From a bacterium UBP2_UBA5202 (GTDB lineage Bacteria; Edwardsbacteria; AC1; EtOH8): DNA of 64,000 bases. Position numbers and translations under genes: made by a program. Positions within the stretch are counted from its first letter, which is position 1, and each line of letters begins with the position of its first letter. Under the pieces are notes generated by a model. The model ran no database searches and was not told the DNA's origin. It worked only from the letters and a program-made list of their open reading frames with translations. Shown piece after piece: positions 43,290 through 51,872 of the stretch. Where the stretch lies: assembly GCA_002412795.1 (NCBI GenBank), contig DHVS01000016.1, positions 166,034 through 230,033 on the forward strand, in the 5' to 3' direction.

Positions 43290-44936
43290 ATGCCATTACG
43301 CAAACTTTTAAGCCTTTTCAAACGCAAGAAGAAGACCCCGGCCCAGCCGGTTCAACACCACGCTGCGGCCCCGGCCAGACACCAGGCCGAACCCCACCGG
43401 AAACCGGCGGCCGGGCCTGCTGCCCATAGCGGAGGCAGGACCCACAACCATCAAACAACCCGGCCAGCCCGCCCCCAGGGAGCCCCGGTTCATGGACAGA
43501 GGTCCCAGCCGCACCAGCCGGGAAGAACGCTCCAGCGGCCGCCCGTCAGACCAGGAGCCGCCCAGCCACAGCCGGGACGGCAGCATCCCCACCATCAGGG
43601 AGCACGGACAGTAAGCCAACATCCGCCACGGCCGGCCCAGCATGTTCCGGTACGTCCCCAGTATGTTCCCCCGGTCCAAACCCCGCTGCCCCGGGCCCCC
43701 AAAGCCGCTTCGACCGAGCCCGTCCTGCGCTTCGATGAACTGGGACTAAAGCCAAACCTGCTGGAAGCATTGAAGGGAGAGGGATACACCGAGCCAACGC
43801 CCATTCAGCAGCAGGCCATCCCGGTGGCCCTGGCCGGCAAGGACATTTTGGGCTGTGCCCAGACCGGCACCGGTAAGACCGCGGCCTTTGCCCTGCCGAT
43901 ACTGCAAAGGCTGGACCGGCCTGAGATCACCAGGGAACAGTACCGCAACATCCGGGCCCTGATCGTCACCCCCACCCGGGAGCTGGCGGCCCAGGTGGGC
44001 CAGAGCTTCGCGGCCTACGGCCGGAACATCAACCTGCGCTCGGCCGTGGTCTACGGCGGCGTTTACCAGGGCACCCAGGCCAAGGCCATGCGGGGCGGGG
44101 TGGATATTTTGGTGGCCACCCCCGGGCGCCTGCTGGACCTGATGGACCAGAAAATGGTGCTGTTGCACAAAGTGGAGATCCTGGTGCTGGACGAGGCCGA
44201 CCGGATGCTGGACATGGGCTTCATCAATGACATCAAAAAAATAGTGGCCAAGGTCCCCAGCCGGCGCCAGACCCTGTTCTTCTCGGCCACCATGCCCCCC
44301 GAGATCCGAACGTTGGCCGGAGGCATTCTGGACCAGCCGGTCTCCATCTCCATCATGGCCGAGTACGCGGCCGCTGATACGGTGGAGCAGTCGGTCTACT
44401 TCGTGGAGAAGGACGACAAACCCGACCTGCTGCGCCACCTGCTTTCCCAGAAAGGCATGGAGCGGACCCTGGTCTTTACCCGCACCAAGGTACGGGCCGA
44501 CCGCCTGTCCCGGCGCCTTACCACCTGGGGCATTCCGGCCCAGGCCATCCACGGCGACAAATCCCAGAACACCAGGGAACGGGTGCTGCAAGGTTTCAAG
44601 ACCGGTGCCATCCGGGTGCTGGTGGCTTCGGACGTGGTCTCCCGCGGAATAGACATTGACAATATCTCCCACGTGGTGAACTTTGACATACCGCACGAAG
44701 CCGAGGCCTACGTCCACCGCATCGGCCGCACCGGCCGGGCCGGAGCCTTGGGCACGGCTGTCTCCTTCTGCGACAGCGAGGAGCGCCAGGACCTGGCCCA
44801 GGTGGAACGCCTGCTGGGCCGCTCGATCCCGGTGGCCACCGGCCATCCTTATCAATCCACCGTTCCGGTCAGGGCCCACACCGCCCCGGCCCGGCAGAGC
44901 CGTGGTTCCGGGTCAAAGCCCTACCGCCGCCGTTAG
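43290..44936 (+). CDS. DEAD-box RNA helicase with low-complexity N-terminus
   Basis: The 548-residue protein has a ~145-residue His/Pro/Gln/Arg-rich tail at the N-terminus. The full DEAD-box core follows: the Q-motif region (LRFDELGLKPNLLEALKGEG), AQTGTGKTAAF (Walker A), PTRELAAQV, DEAD, FFSATMPP, and IHGDKSQNTRERVL to YVHRIGRTGRAG. RhlE-like enzymes remodel structured RNA. The long basic N-terminal extension is unusual and may bind RNA or promote phase separation. GGAGAGAGAG precedes the ATG. It lies between queF and queD. Confidence 0.94.
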   Translation: MPLRKLLSLFKRKKKTPAQPVQHHAAAPARHQAEPHRKPAAGPAAHSGGRTHNHQTTRPARPQGAPVHGQRSQPHQPGRTLQRPPVRPGAAQPQPGRQHPHHQGARTVSQHPPRPAQHVPVRPQYVPPVQTPLPRAPKAASTEPVLRFDELGLKPNLLEALKGEGYTEPTPIQQQAIPVALAGKDILGCAQTGTGKTAAFALPILQRLDRPEITREQYRNIRALIVTPTRELAAQVGQSFAAYGRNINLRSAVVYGGVYQGTQAKAMRGGVDILVATPGRLLDLMDQKMVLLHKVEILVLDEADRMLDMGFINDIKKIVAKVPSRRQTLFFSATMPPEIRTLAGGILDQPVSISIMAEYAAADTVEQSVYFVEKDDKPDLLRHLLSQKGMERTLVFTRTKVRADRLSRRLTTWGIPAQAIHGDKSQNTRERVLQGFKTGAIRVLVASDVVSRGIDIDNISHVVNFDIPHEAEAYVHRIGRTGRAGALGTAVSFCDSEERQDLAQVERLLGRSIPVATGHPYQSTVPVRAHTAPARQSRGSGSKPYRRR

Positions 44937-44957
44937 TATTTTGTTAAAGGAGATATC

Positions 44958-45329
44958 ATGTATTACGTTTCTGTTTACAAGAATTTCTCGGCCGCCCACC
45001 ATTTACGGGACTATGCCGGGAAATGCGAGAAGGTCCACGGCCACAATTATCAGGTGGAACTGGAGCTTAAGGCCAAAGCCCTCAACAAGACCGGGATGGT
45101 GGCTGATTTCAATGACATCAAGGCGGCGCTGGAAAAACTGCTGGGCCGGTTCGACCACCAGGACCTGAACGAGATAAAACCCTTCGACAAGATCAATCCC
45201 ACCGCCGAAAATATCGCCCGGGTGGTATTTGAGGAGATGGCCCTGAAGTTCAATTCGCCCAAGGTCAAGATCAACAAGGTCTCCGTTTGGGAGACCGAGC
45301 ATGCCAAGGCCACCTATGGCCCGTTCTAA
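44958..45329 (+). CDS. queD: 6-carboxy-5,6,7,8-tetrahydropterin synthase QueD
   Basis: The 123-residue protein has the zinc/active-site pattern FSAAHHLRDYAGKCEKVHGH (zinc His residues), MVADFNDIKAALEK and the Glu in VSVWETEHAKATY. It converts 7,8-dihydroneopterin triphosphate to carboxytetrahydropterin, the second step of preQ0 synthesis. AAAGGAGATATC precedes the ATG. Its stop overlaps the queC start region by up to 29 nt, so translation is coupled. Confidence 0.96.
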   Translation: MYYVSVYKNFSAAHHLRDYAGKCEKVHGHNYQVELELKAKALNKTGMVADFNDIKAALEKLLGRFDHQDLNEIKPFDKINPTAENIARVVFEEMALKFNSPKVKINKVSVWETEHAKATYGPF

Positions 45330-46011
45330 AAAGGCCGTGGTGCTGCTCTCCGGCGGTCTGGACTCGGCCACCGTGCTTTACTGGGCCCTGGCCCAGGGCT
45401 GGCAGCCTAAGGCCCTGATCTTCGACTACGGACAAAGACATAGCCGGGAGATAGCTTCGGCCAAGGCATTATGCAAAAAGACCGGGGTGGCGTATGACGT
45501 CATCCCGGTAAAATTACCCTGGCGGGGCAGCAGCCTGCTGGACAAGGGCTCCGCCCTTCCCAGCGCCAAAAGCACCAGGGACATCGGCGCGCAGATACCA
45601 TCCACTTATGTGCCGGGCCGGAACACCCTGTTCCTGAGCTATGGGCTGTCCTGCGCCGAGGCATTAGGCGCTGAAGTAGTAATGATAGGGGCCAACGCCC
45701 TGGACTACTCCGGCTACCCCGACTGCCGGCCGGATTTCATTTCGGCGATGGCAAAAGTTTATAAACTGGGAACCAAGGCCGGACGCCAAGGAAAACCTAT
45801 CAGGATAGTTGCCCCGTTGTTGAAACTGTCCAAATCCCAGATCGTAAAATTGGGAATTCGGTTGGGAGTGCCCTATCAGTTGACCTGGTCCTGCTACCAG
45901 GGGGGAAAGAAGCCCTGCGGAACCTGTGATTCCTGCCTGCTACGGACCAAGGGATTCAGGGAGGCAGGAATAGCGGATCCAACGATATATAGGAACATTA
46001 AAATAGGCTGA
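45301..46011 (+). CDS. queC: 7-cyano-7-deazaguanine synthase QueC
   Basis: The 236-residue protein has the ATP-PPi loop SGGLDSATVLYWAL (about residues 17-30), SYGLSCAEALGAEVVMIGAN, DYSGYPDCRPDFI, and a zinc site CYQGGKKPCGTCDSC near the end. It makes preQ0 from carboxydeazaguanine. Two starts are possible: ATG 45301 (after GGGAG) or ATG 45316 (after AAGG); the first is used. Both overlap queD. The small exported-protein gene follows after 1 nt. Confidence 0.96.
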   Translation: MPRPPMARSKKAVVLLSGGLDSATVLYWALAQGWQPKALIFDYGQRHSREIASAKALCKKTGVAYDVIPVKLPWRGSSLLDKGSALPSAKSTRDIGAQIPSTYVPGRNTLFLSYGLSCAEALGAEVVMIGANALDYSGYPDCRPDFISAMAKVYKLGTKAGRQGKPIRIVAPLLKLSKSQIVKLGIRLGVPYQLTWSCYQGGKKPCGTCDSCLLRTKGFREAGIADPTIYRNIKIG

Positions 46012-46012
46012 T

Positions 46013-46651
46013 ATGCGTTATTTCATAACAATTCTATTAATATCCCTTCTCCAAGTATCTGCATTTTCCCAGGATTCGATCCTTATAAGGCTCCAGGAAA
46101 AGATGGACCAGCAGGAGAAAGCGCAAAAAGAGCTAGTCTACAGCTATAACACCATCAGTTACGTTCATAAACTGGACAAGCACGGAGTCATCAAAAAGAC
46201 TGATACTACTAAGACCTGGCATAAATTCAAGGGCGATTCCCTGCAGGAATATACCCTGCTGTATTCATCCAATAAAAAAGAAGAAAAGAGCGAGGGAATG
46301 AAAAGGCGCAGTGAAAAGGTCAAACTGCCAAAGTTAAACGACCCGGCCTACAATTTCCGGGTGGACCCAACATCGAGGAAGGTTGCCTTCAACCCCAAAA
46401 AGCCCAAGAAAGGCGATGTGGCCGGTGTATTGCTGTACGATCCTCGGGACCTGACCTGTAAACAGATAAATGCCACCATGCCCAAATTGAAGTGGCCGGT
46501 TAAAGAGCTCGAAATGGAGATGCGGTTTATCCAGATCAAAGGATTCCTGTTCCCTTCGGAATTCCGGGTACAGGTAGGCTGGAACGCCCTGATCAGCAAG
46601 GGAAGGATCCGGGTGGAGAGCAGTAATTCAAATTACAAGATATATAAATGA
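46013..46651 (+). CDS. Exported protein of unknown function inside the queuosine cluster
   Basis: The 212-residue protein has a signal peptide (MRYFITILLISLLQVSAFSQ) and a charged, mainly beta-type mature part (SEKVKLPKLNDPAYNFRVDP, RKVAFNPKKPKKGDVAGVLL, PSEFRVQVGWNALISKGRIR). It resembles LolA-type or TolA-like periplasmic proteins only loosely, so no function is claimed. Its end overlaps queE by 4 nt (ATGA), and it begins 1 nt after queC, so it is in the same transcript. It is not a known queuosine gene. Confidence 0.75.
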   Translation: MRYFITILLISLLQVSAFSQDSILIRLQEKMDQQEKAQKELVYSYNTISYVHKLDKHGVIKKTDTTKTWHKFKGDSLQEYTLLYSSNKKEEKSEGMKRRSEKVKLPKLNDPAYNFRVDPTSRKVAFNPKKPKKGDVAGVLLYDPRDLTCKQINATMPKLKWPVKELEMEMRFIQIKGFLFPSEFRVQVGWNALISKGRIRVESSNSNYKIYK

Positions 46652-47328
46652 CCGTGAACGCCAGGATTGCCGAAATATTCCACTCTCTGCAGGGCGAGGG
46701 CAGGTACCTGGGCGAGCCCACTACCTTCGTCCGCTTTGCCGGGTGCAACCTGGATTGCAGCTATTGCGACACCCCGCTGGCCAAAGCCGGGGACAAGGCG
46801 ACCGAGATGGACATCCCGGAAGCGGCGGCGGAGATCACCGGCCTTACCGCTCCGGGCGATTTTGTATCTTTCACCGGAGGCGAGCCCCTGTTGCAGGCTG
46901 ACTTCATAGCGGCCCTGATCCCGGAACTGAAAAAGCATGGTTGCCGGTTGTATCTTGAGACCAACGGCACCTTGTTCAAAGAACTGGCAGCCATTACCTC
47001 CGGCCTGGACGTGGTAGCCATGGATATCAAGCCGCCTTCGGCCTGCGGAAAGGACATCTGGAAGACGCAACAGCGATTTCTGGAAACCGCCAGAGACAAG
47101 GTTTTCGTAAAAATGGTGATCTGTGCTAAAACCACGGCAGGGGAAGTGGAACAGGCCGCCGGAATGATCGCCGCGGTTGACCGGAATATCGTTTTTATCC
47201 TCCAGCCCGCAGAAGGACCGAATGCCCCGGAAATGCAGACAGTTCGCAGATACCAGGCCCTGGCTGGCGAACGCTTGCAGCATGTCAGCATAATCCGTCA
47301 GATGCACAAGATATGGAACATACCTTGA
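46648..47328 (+). CDS. queE: 7-carboxy-7-deazaguanine synthase QueE (radical SAM)
   Basis: The 226-residue protein has EIFHSLQGEGRYLGEPTTFV and the radical-SAM cluster CNLDCSYC (Cx3Cx2C), then FVSFTGGEPLLQ. It converts carboxytetrahydropterin to carboxydeazaguanine. It lies directly downstream of the unknown exported-protein gene with a 4-nt overlap. A family 1 palindrome follows the stop codon. GTP cyclohydrolase I (folE), the first step, is not in the window. Confidence 0.95.
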   Translation: MTVNARIAEIFHSLQGEGRYLGEPTTFVRFAGCNLDCSYCDTPLAKAGDKATEMDIPEAAAEITGLTAPGDFVSFTGGEPLLQADFIAALIPELKKHGCRLYLETNGTLFKELAAITSGLDVVAMDIKPPSACGKDIWKTQQRFLETARDKVFVKMVICAKTTAGEVEQAAGMIAAVDRNIVFILQPAEGPNAPEMQTVRRYQALAGERLQHVSIIRQMHKIWNIP

Positions 47329-47340
47329 AATAATATTTAT

Positions 47341-47411
47341 AAGGAAGGCAGGAATCCCAGGAATAAACGTTTCCCTCATATAGTATTCCTGGTTTCATGG
47401 TTTCCTAATAA
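47341..47411. repeat. Dispersed imperfect palindrome, family 1, copy C
   Basis: AGGAAGGCAGGAATCC..CAGGAATA (47342-47364) pairs imperfectly with TATTCCTGGTTTCATGGTTTCCT (47384-47406), with an ~18-nt centre, and is followed by AATAAAATC. It is the clearest member of the family. It separates queE from the phosphatase gene. Confidence 0.65.
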
Positions 47412-47457
47412 AATCCCCTTATTTACCATCGCCTTTAATAATAAGACACACTACCTG

Positions 47458-48228
47458 ATGTTCGACAAAGAATTCAAGACCGCGGTGCTGGCCGCCAAAA
47501 AGGCCGGTTATTTGCTCAAGGCCATGTCCCAGGGCGACCTTAAGGTGGAATACAAGAGCGAGATAGACCTGGTGACCCAGGCCGACCGCGCGGCCGAGGC
47601 CCTGGTGGTTAAAATGCTTCGCCGGAATTTCCCCGGCGACGACATTCTGACCGAGGAAACAAACCGGGACCGAACCCGGTCTGACCGGCGCTGGATAATT
47701 GACCCCTTGGATGGCACCACCAACTATGCCCACCGCTTCCCCTTTTGGTGCGTGTCCATAGCCTTTGAATTCAAAGGACAAGTTGTGCTGGGAGCCATAT
47801 ACAATCCCAATCTGAATGAACTGTTCACCGCCCGGAAAGGCCAGGGCGCCTGGTTGAACGGAAAAAAGATATCGGTATCATCCCAGTCGACCCTGAAGAA
47901 AAGCCTGCTGGCCACCGGCTTCCCCTACGATGTCCATTATTCCAAAAAAGACAACCTGGACAACTTTAAACGGTTCATCAAGCGGGCCCAGGCGGTGAGG
48001 CGCCCCGGCTCGGCGGCCCTGGACCTGGCCTATGTGGCCTGCGGCCGGTTCGACGGGTTCTGGGAGATGAAGCTGAAGACCTGGGACATGGCGGCCGCCT
48101 CGCTGATGGTAACCGAGGCCGGGGGAAAGCTTAGCGGTTTTAAGGGACAGAAGTTCAGCATCTATGTGCCGGAGTGCCTGGCCACAAACGGAAAGATACA
48201 CCGAAAAATGATCGAAGTATTGAAATAG
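47458..48228 (+). CDS. Inositol monophosphatase-family protein
   Basis: The 256-residue protein has the metal-binding blocks ILTEETN (Glu), IDPLDGTTNYAHRFPFWCVS and WDMAAASLMVTEAGGK. It is an IMPase/SuhB-type magnesium-dependent phosphatase. The exact substrate (inositol phosphate, PAP or fructose bisphosphate) cannot be told. The start ATG at 47458 lacks a strong Shine-Dalgarno, and the C-terminus has the usual family ending. A strong terminator follows. Confidence 0.92.
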   Translation: MFDKEFKTAVLAAKKAGYLLKAMSQGDLKVEYKSEIDLVTQADRAAEALVVKMLRRNFPGDDILTEETNRDRTRSDRRWIIDPLDGTTNYAHRFPFWCVSIAFEFKGQVVLGAIYNPNLNELFTARKGQGAWLNGKKISVSSQSTLKKSLLATGFPYDVHYSKKDNLDNFKRFIKRAQAVRRPGSAALDLAYVACGRFDGFWEMKLKTWDMAAASLMVTEAGGKLSGFKGQKFSIYVPECLATNGKIHRKMIEVLK

Positions 48229-48248
48229 AGTATTACAGCATCACGACA

Positions 48249-48290
48249 AAAGGGCTGGAAGCAATGCTTCCAGCCCTTTATATTTTCTTT
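48249..48290. terminator. Bidirectional hairpin terminator
   Basis: Perfect 14-bp arms AAAGGGCTGGAAGC (48249-48262) and GCTTCCAGCCCTTT (48266-48279) with a 3-nt loop, followed on the plus strand by a T-rich run (TATATTTTCTTT). It lies between the phosphatase gene (+) and the converging minus gene ending at 48303, so it can serve both. Confidence 0.9.
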
Positions 48291-48302
48291 CAGGCCTGTA
48301 TT

Positions 48303-48782
48303 TCAGAAATAATACCTGGCCCCCAAACCGCCCTGTAGCCAAAGACCGGTGGCCGGGGCCAGATCCAGGGTCGGGGCCAGTTCCAAAAATATGTCGAACG
48401 GCGCGCCTTTGAAAATATATTCCAGCCCGCAAACACCGCGCACGCCGATATTGGCCCCGCTGCGCCCGTCCCTGATCCGGCCGGCCCACAGGGTAACTCC
48501 GGGACCATAATACAGCGGTAGGGTTCCCTTTTCCACTTCTATCAACTCGTATTCATGCCACAGATAATCGGCATTGGCCCTAAGATAGCCATTCTCCAGA
48601 AAAGACCAGGCCAAACTGCCCTGAATAGCGTGGACCGAGCCCTGCCAGTATTTCATCGACAAGCCAGAGGGATCTCCGGCAATCAGCCCCAACCCTAAAT
48701 TCCGGCCTTGAGGAATGGGACTGGCCCAAATGACCGGGACCGCGACTGTTAGCGCCAAAAACACAATGAGCGATCTTCTCAT
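48303..48782 (-). CDS. Small exported beta-barrel-like protein
   Basis: The 159-residue protein has a signal peptide (MRRSLIVFLALTVAVPVIWA) and alternating beta-strand sequence ending in an aromatic residue (GLWLQGGLGARYYF), the usual sign of an outer-membrane barrel. Internal strands are NLGLGLIAGDPSGLSMKYWQ and GYLRANADYLWHEYELI. I do not recognise the family; DUF3996-like small barrels are an option. It lies 21 nt downstream of the HD-GYP gene. Confidence 0.75.
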   Translation of the reverse strand: MRRSLIVFLALTVAVPVIWASPIPQGRNLGLGLIAGDPSGLSMKYWQGSVHAIQGSLAWSFLENGYLRANADYLWHEYELIEVEKGTLPLYYGPGVTLWAGRIRDGRSGANIGVRGVCGLEYIFKGAPFDIFLELAPTLDLAPATGLWLQGGLGARYYF

Positions 48783-48803
48783 CTCCTTTGCTTCCTTTTT
48801 GTA

Positions 48804-51194
48804 TTATTTATCCGTGATTATTTCTACTGCCAGAAGTATCTCTACTATCCGGGGATCGAACTGGGTGCGGGCTCCCTGCTTCAGTCTTTGCTGAGCCTCA
48901 CTTTTGCTGAGGGCCTTGCGGTAGGGCCGGTCCATCGTCATGGCCTCATAGGCGTCGGCTACCGCTATGATCCGGGATTCTACCGGTATGGCTTCGCCCT
49001 TAAGTCCCCTGGGGTACCCGGTGCCGTCGTAATTTTCGTGGTGGGCATGGATTATCGGTCCCGCTTCCTTTAGCAGTTCCACCTGTTCCAGCAGTTTTCC
49101 ACCGATCTGGGGGTGGAGCTTCACTTCCTCGAACTCAAATTCGGTCAGGGCGGTGCCTTTGGTCAAAAGCTGTTCGCTGACCCCGATCTTTCCAATATCG
49201 TGGAGCAGGGCCGCGTATTCCAGCCGCCGCAACGATTCCGGAGACAGGCTCATCTTTTGCCCGATCAACAGGGCGATCCTTTTTACCTCCTCGGAATGGC
49301 CCCGGGTGTAGCTGTCCTTGGCGTCCATGGCCGCGGTGATGGCCCGGATGGTGTCATCATAGCTTTGTTTCAATAACCGGTTGGCCTCGGCCAGCTCCCT
49401 GGTGCGTTCCTCCACCCTGAGCTCCAGATCCTCCTTGGCGTGCCACAGTGCATCCTCGGCCTGCTTGCGCTCGGTTATGTCCTCGGCGATGGCCAGTATC
49501 CCCCAGGGGGTGCGGTAGATATCGGAGTGGATGAAACGGTCCTTGTACTGTCCTTCCGATTCCTGGTTGATCCCTGTTTCCAGGACTTTCTGATACATCT
49601 GATAGGTCCTGGTCTCCTCCAGCCGGGGGAACAACTGCAGCAGGTTTTTCCCTTCCAACTGTTCTATCTCCAGATTTACAAAACTGGCATAGGCCTTGTT
49701 GCAGTAAAGGATGGTCATGTCCTCCTTCAGGGCCAGCACCGGCAGGCTGATGCTGTTTAAAAGCAGGCGGTGCTTGATCTCGCTCTCCTGAATTGCAGCT
49801 TCGGCCAGTTTGCGCTCCGTGACATTGCTGATAACTCCGTAAACAGTGATCTCCCCGGTCTTTTTGTTCACCTCGACCCGGCCCGAATCACGCACCCAGA
49901 TTGCGCTGCCGTCTTTTTTGGTGATCCGGTATTCCAGCTCGCTGTTCAGGGCTTGTTTGAATTTTTCCGCCTGCCGCCGGGCCGCCTCCCGATCCTCCTT
50001 ATGGATCAGCTGCTCGGCCCAAAAGCTCCAATCGGCCGTAAAACGGTGCAGGGGGTAACCGGTCAAAGACTCCACATTTGGCGAGATGTAATCGTTGACC
50101 GGCCGGCCGGCGGCGTCGAACCGGGTCACGTAGATGTGGGAGCTGATGGATCCTATCACCTGGCGGAACCGTTCTTCGTTTTGCTTCAGGGTTCTCTCGG
50201 TCTGTTTATATCTGGTTATGTCCACATGAACGGCCACCAATCCCATTACCGTGCCTGCTTCATCCTTGATGGCATCAGCCCTAAGGGCGATGGTCATCGA
50301 CCGGCCTTTCTTGTCGTGCATCTCCACTTCCCCGGCAAAGCCCTTTCCCTCCCTCAGATTATCCACCAGGCGGCGGCCGGCCTGGTGGTCCCTGAACAGG
50401 AAGCCTATCCCTCCGGCCTGGTTGATTTCCTCAAGGCTGTAGCCGAACATCTGGAAGAACACCGGATTGTGGAAGGTATGCCGGCCCGAAGCATCGGCGA
50501 TGAACACCGCATCCCCCAGACTGTTCACCGCCTGCCGGATGCGCAGCAGTTCCTGCTCGGCCTGACGGCGTTGGACCATCTCTTTTTCCAGGGCCCGGTT
50601 GGCCTGTTCCAGGTTCTGGTTGTGACGGCCGATCTGATCCTCGTCCCTTTCTGTAATGCTGGCATAATAGTAGACCATGGCCGCCTCCACCAGCAGACTG
50701 GCAATGATCTGCAGCCCCATGGCAAAATGATAGTGGAGGGATATCAGCCTTAAATACTGCAGCAGGTAAAGCCCGAACATCGACAGAAACATGATCCCCA
50801 TCCACGTTACCCCGCCCCTCCGCCCGCACAGGAAGAAGGCTGTCACCGGGAAAAAATACAGCCACGACAATCCCAGACCGTTGGCTCCTCCAGTGGCGAA
50901 CAGGAACATCAGGAACAAAAAGAGGCCGGTCAGCCCCACCGGAATGTAGAGGGACGGCCGGCCCATACGGCGCAGCAGGGCCAAAGTAACCAGCAGGTAA
51001 GAGGACAGGAGAAGATCGGCGGCGGCAAACAGCCATTGCCCCTGCCAGGCCCTCAGCAAGCCGAAGGACAGCAGGGCCAGTGACCCCATCAAGGCAAAGG
51101 CTGCGGCGAATTTTTTCCTTCGGCCGAGTGATGGATCTTTGGCCTCTTCCTGAAAAGGCCTCAGGAACCGGAACCACCATCCGGTAATCTTCAT
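48804..51194 (-). CDS. Membrane sensor with PAS domains and HD-GYP phosphodiesterase domain
   Basis: The 796-residue protein has about six membrane segments (residues ~28-180), a coiled coil (~190-215), three PAS domains (~215-340, ~345-465, ~470-580; for example GDAVFIADASGRHTFHNPVF and TERKLAEAAIQESEI), a second coiled coil and an HD-GYP domain (~615-790). The latter has YAALLHDIGKIGV and HHENYDGTGYP. HD-GYP enzymes hydrolyse cyclic-di-GMP. The catalytic residues are present. A PilZ gene is elsewhere in the window, but no GGDEF gene is. GGGAGGCCCGA precedes the ATG. It shares a transcript with two small genes upstream. Confidence 0.93.
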   Translation of the reverse strand: MKITGWWFRFLRPFQEEAKDPSLGRRKKFAAAFALMGSLALLSFGLLRAWQGQWLFAAADLLLSSYLLVTLALLRRMGRPSLYIPVGLTGLFLFLMFLFATGGANGLGLSWLYFFPVTAFFLCGRRGGVTWMGIMFLSMFGLYLLQYLRLISLHYHFAMGLQIIASLLVEAAMVYYYASITERDEDQIGRHNQNLEQANRALEKEMVQRRQAEQELLRIRQAVNSLGDAVFIADASGRHTFHNPVFFQMFGYSLEEINQAGGIGFLFRDHQAGRRLVDNLREGKGFAGEVEMHDKKGRSMTIALRADAIKDEAGTVMGLVAVHVDITRYKQTERTLKQNEERFRQVIGSISSHIYVTRFDAAGRPVNDYISPNVESLTGYPLHRFTADWSFWAEQLIHKEDREAARRQAEKFKQALNSELEYRITKKDGSAIWVRDSGRVEVNKKTGEITVYGVISNVTERKLAEAAIQESEIKHRLLLNSISLPVLALKEDMTILYCNKAYASFVNLEIEQLEGKNLLQLFPRLEETRTYQMYQKVLETGINQESEGQYKDRFIHSDIYRTPWGILAIAEDITERKQAEDALWHAKEDLELRVEERTRELAEANRLLKQSYDDTIRAITAAMDAKDSYTRGHSEEVKRIALLIGQKMSLSPESLRRLEYAALLHDIGKIGVSEQLLTKGTALTEFEFEEVKLHPQIGGKLLEQVELLKEAGPIIHAHHENYDGTGYPRGLKGEAIPVESRIIAVADAYEAMTMDRPYRKALSKSEAQQRLKQGARTQFDPRIVEILLAVEIITDK

Positions 51195-51207
51195 TCGGGC
51201 CTCCCGT

Positions 51208-51606
51208 TTAAAGGAATTTCACTTCCTTGACCGAACCGTTGACCACGAATACTTTTTCGGTATTGGACTTGGGGTCGGCCGGGAACAGCATAAAACCCTT
51301 GCGGTTGGGCATGTATACTTCAGCCCGGCCGGTCAGCACTTCGCCGTCGCTGAAGGTGACCTGGATCTTTTTCCCCATCATCTGGCTGCGGCCATCGAAC
51401 TCCTTGCGCTCGTCGTAATCCCGGTTGCCGATGAAGTCCTTGACGAAGAACACCGCTTTTACCTGGGGCAGCCTGATCTCAACCGGATTTTGGGGGTCAT
51501 CTTCCGACAGGAGATGAAAACTGTCCTTGGTGGAGGAAAAATCCAGGGTCCGGCCCTTGGCCACCCGTCCGTTAAGATAACGAACCACCAGTTTGCTTTC
51601 CTTCAT
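51208..51606 (-). CDS. Conserved small protein upstream of the HD-GYP gene
   Basis: The 132-residue protein (ESKLVVRYLNGRVAKGRTLD, VEIRLPQVKAVFFVKDFIGN, GKKIQVTFSDGEVLTGRAEV, MPNRKGFMLFPADP) is a beta-rich domain with an internal symmetry that recalls PilZ-like or Sm-like barrels. It lacks the RxxxR/DxSxxG of PilZ. I do not know its function. AGGAGGGCCTGCC precedes the ATG. It starts within the stop of the 37-codon gene and ends 13 nt before the HD-GYP gene, so a role in cyclic-di-GMP signalling is plausible by position. Confidence 0.75.
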   Translation of the reverse strand: MKESKLVVRYLNGRVAKGRTLDFSSTKDSFHLLSEDDPQNPVEIRLPQVKAVFFVKDFIGNRDYDERKEFDGRSQMMGKKIQVTFSDGEVLTGRAEVYMPNRKGFMLFPADPKSNTEKVFVVNGSVKEVKFL

Positions 51607-51716
51607 GGCAGGCCCTCCTGTTTTTGGTCGTAGTCCTTTCGCCGGGACCGTTCCCTACGGTTCTTCTGCCGGCGGTCGTTCCCTTCCTCCGTTCTGAGTT
51701 CGTTGAGTTTTGACAT
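51603..51716 (-). CDS. 37-residue highly charged protein, first gene of the HD-GYP operon
   Basis: The 37-codon frame begins MSKLNELRTEEGNDRRQKNR and is extremely basic and charged. GGAGGAGGCCAG precedes the ATG with ideal spacing, and its stop overlaps the start of the 132-residue gene by 4 nt (ATGA). The strong Shine-Dalgarno and coupling make translation likely. It might be a leader that couples ribosomes onto the operon, or a small functional protein. A longer in-frame start at 51848 has no such signal. Confidence 0.55.
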   Translation of the reverse strand: MSKLNELRTEEGNDRRQKNRRERSRRKDYDQKQEGLP

Positions 51717-51872
51717 CTGGCCTCCTCCCGGTAAACGTTTCTGGTTTCTGTTTACCCTGGATGATCTTTGGCCGACCAATAATGTCACCATAACATTGCA
51801 ATATCTACAGTCCGGAGATATCATACACCCGATGTCCCGCAGTGTCAATCCTTCATGAAATACTTCCCCGGG

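Noticed and set aside
43746..44879. 377-codon minus-strand frame
   Set aside because: It is antisense to the DEAD-box helicase, with no recognisable domain.
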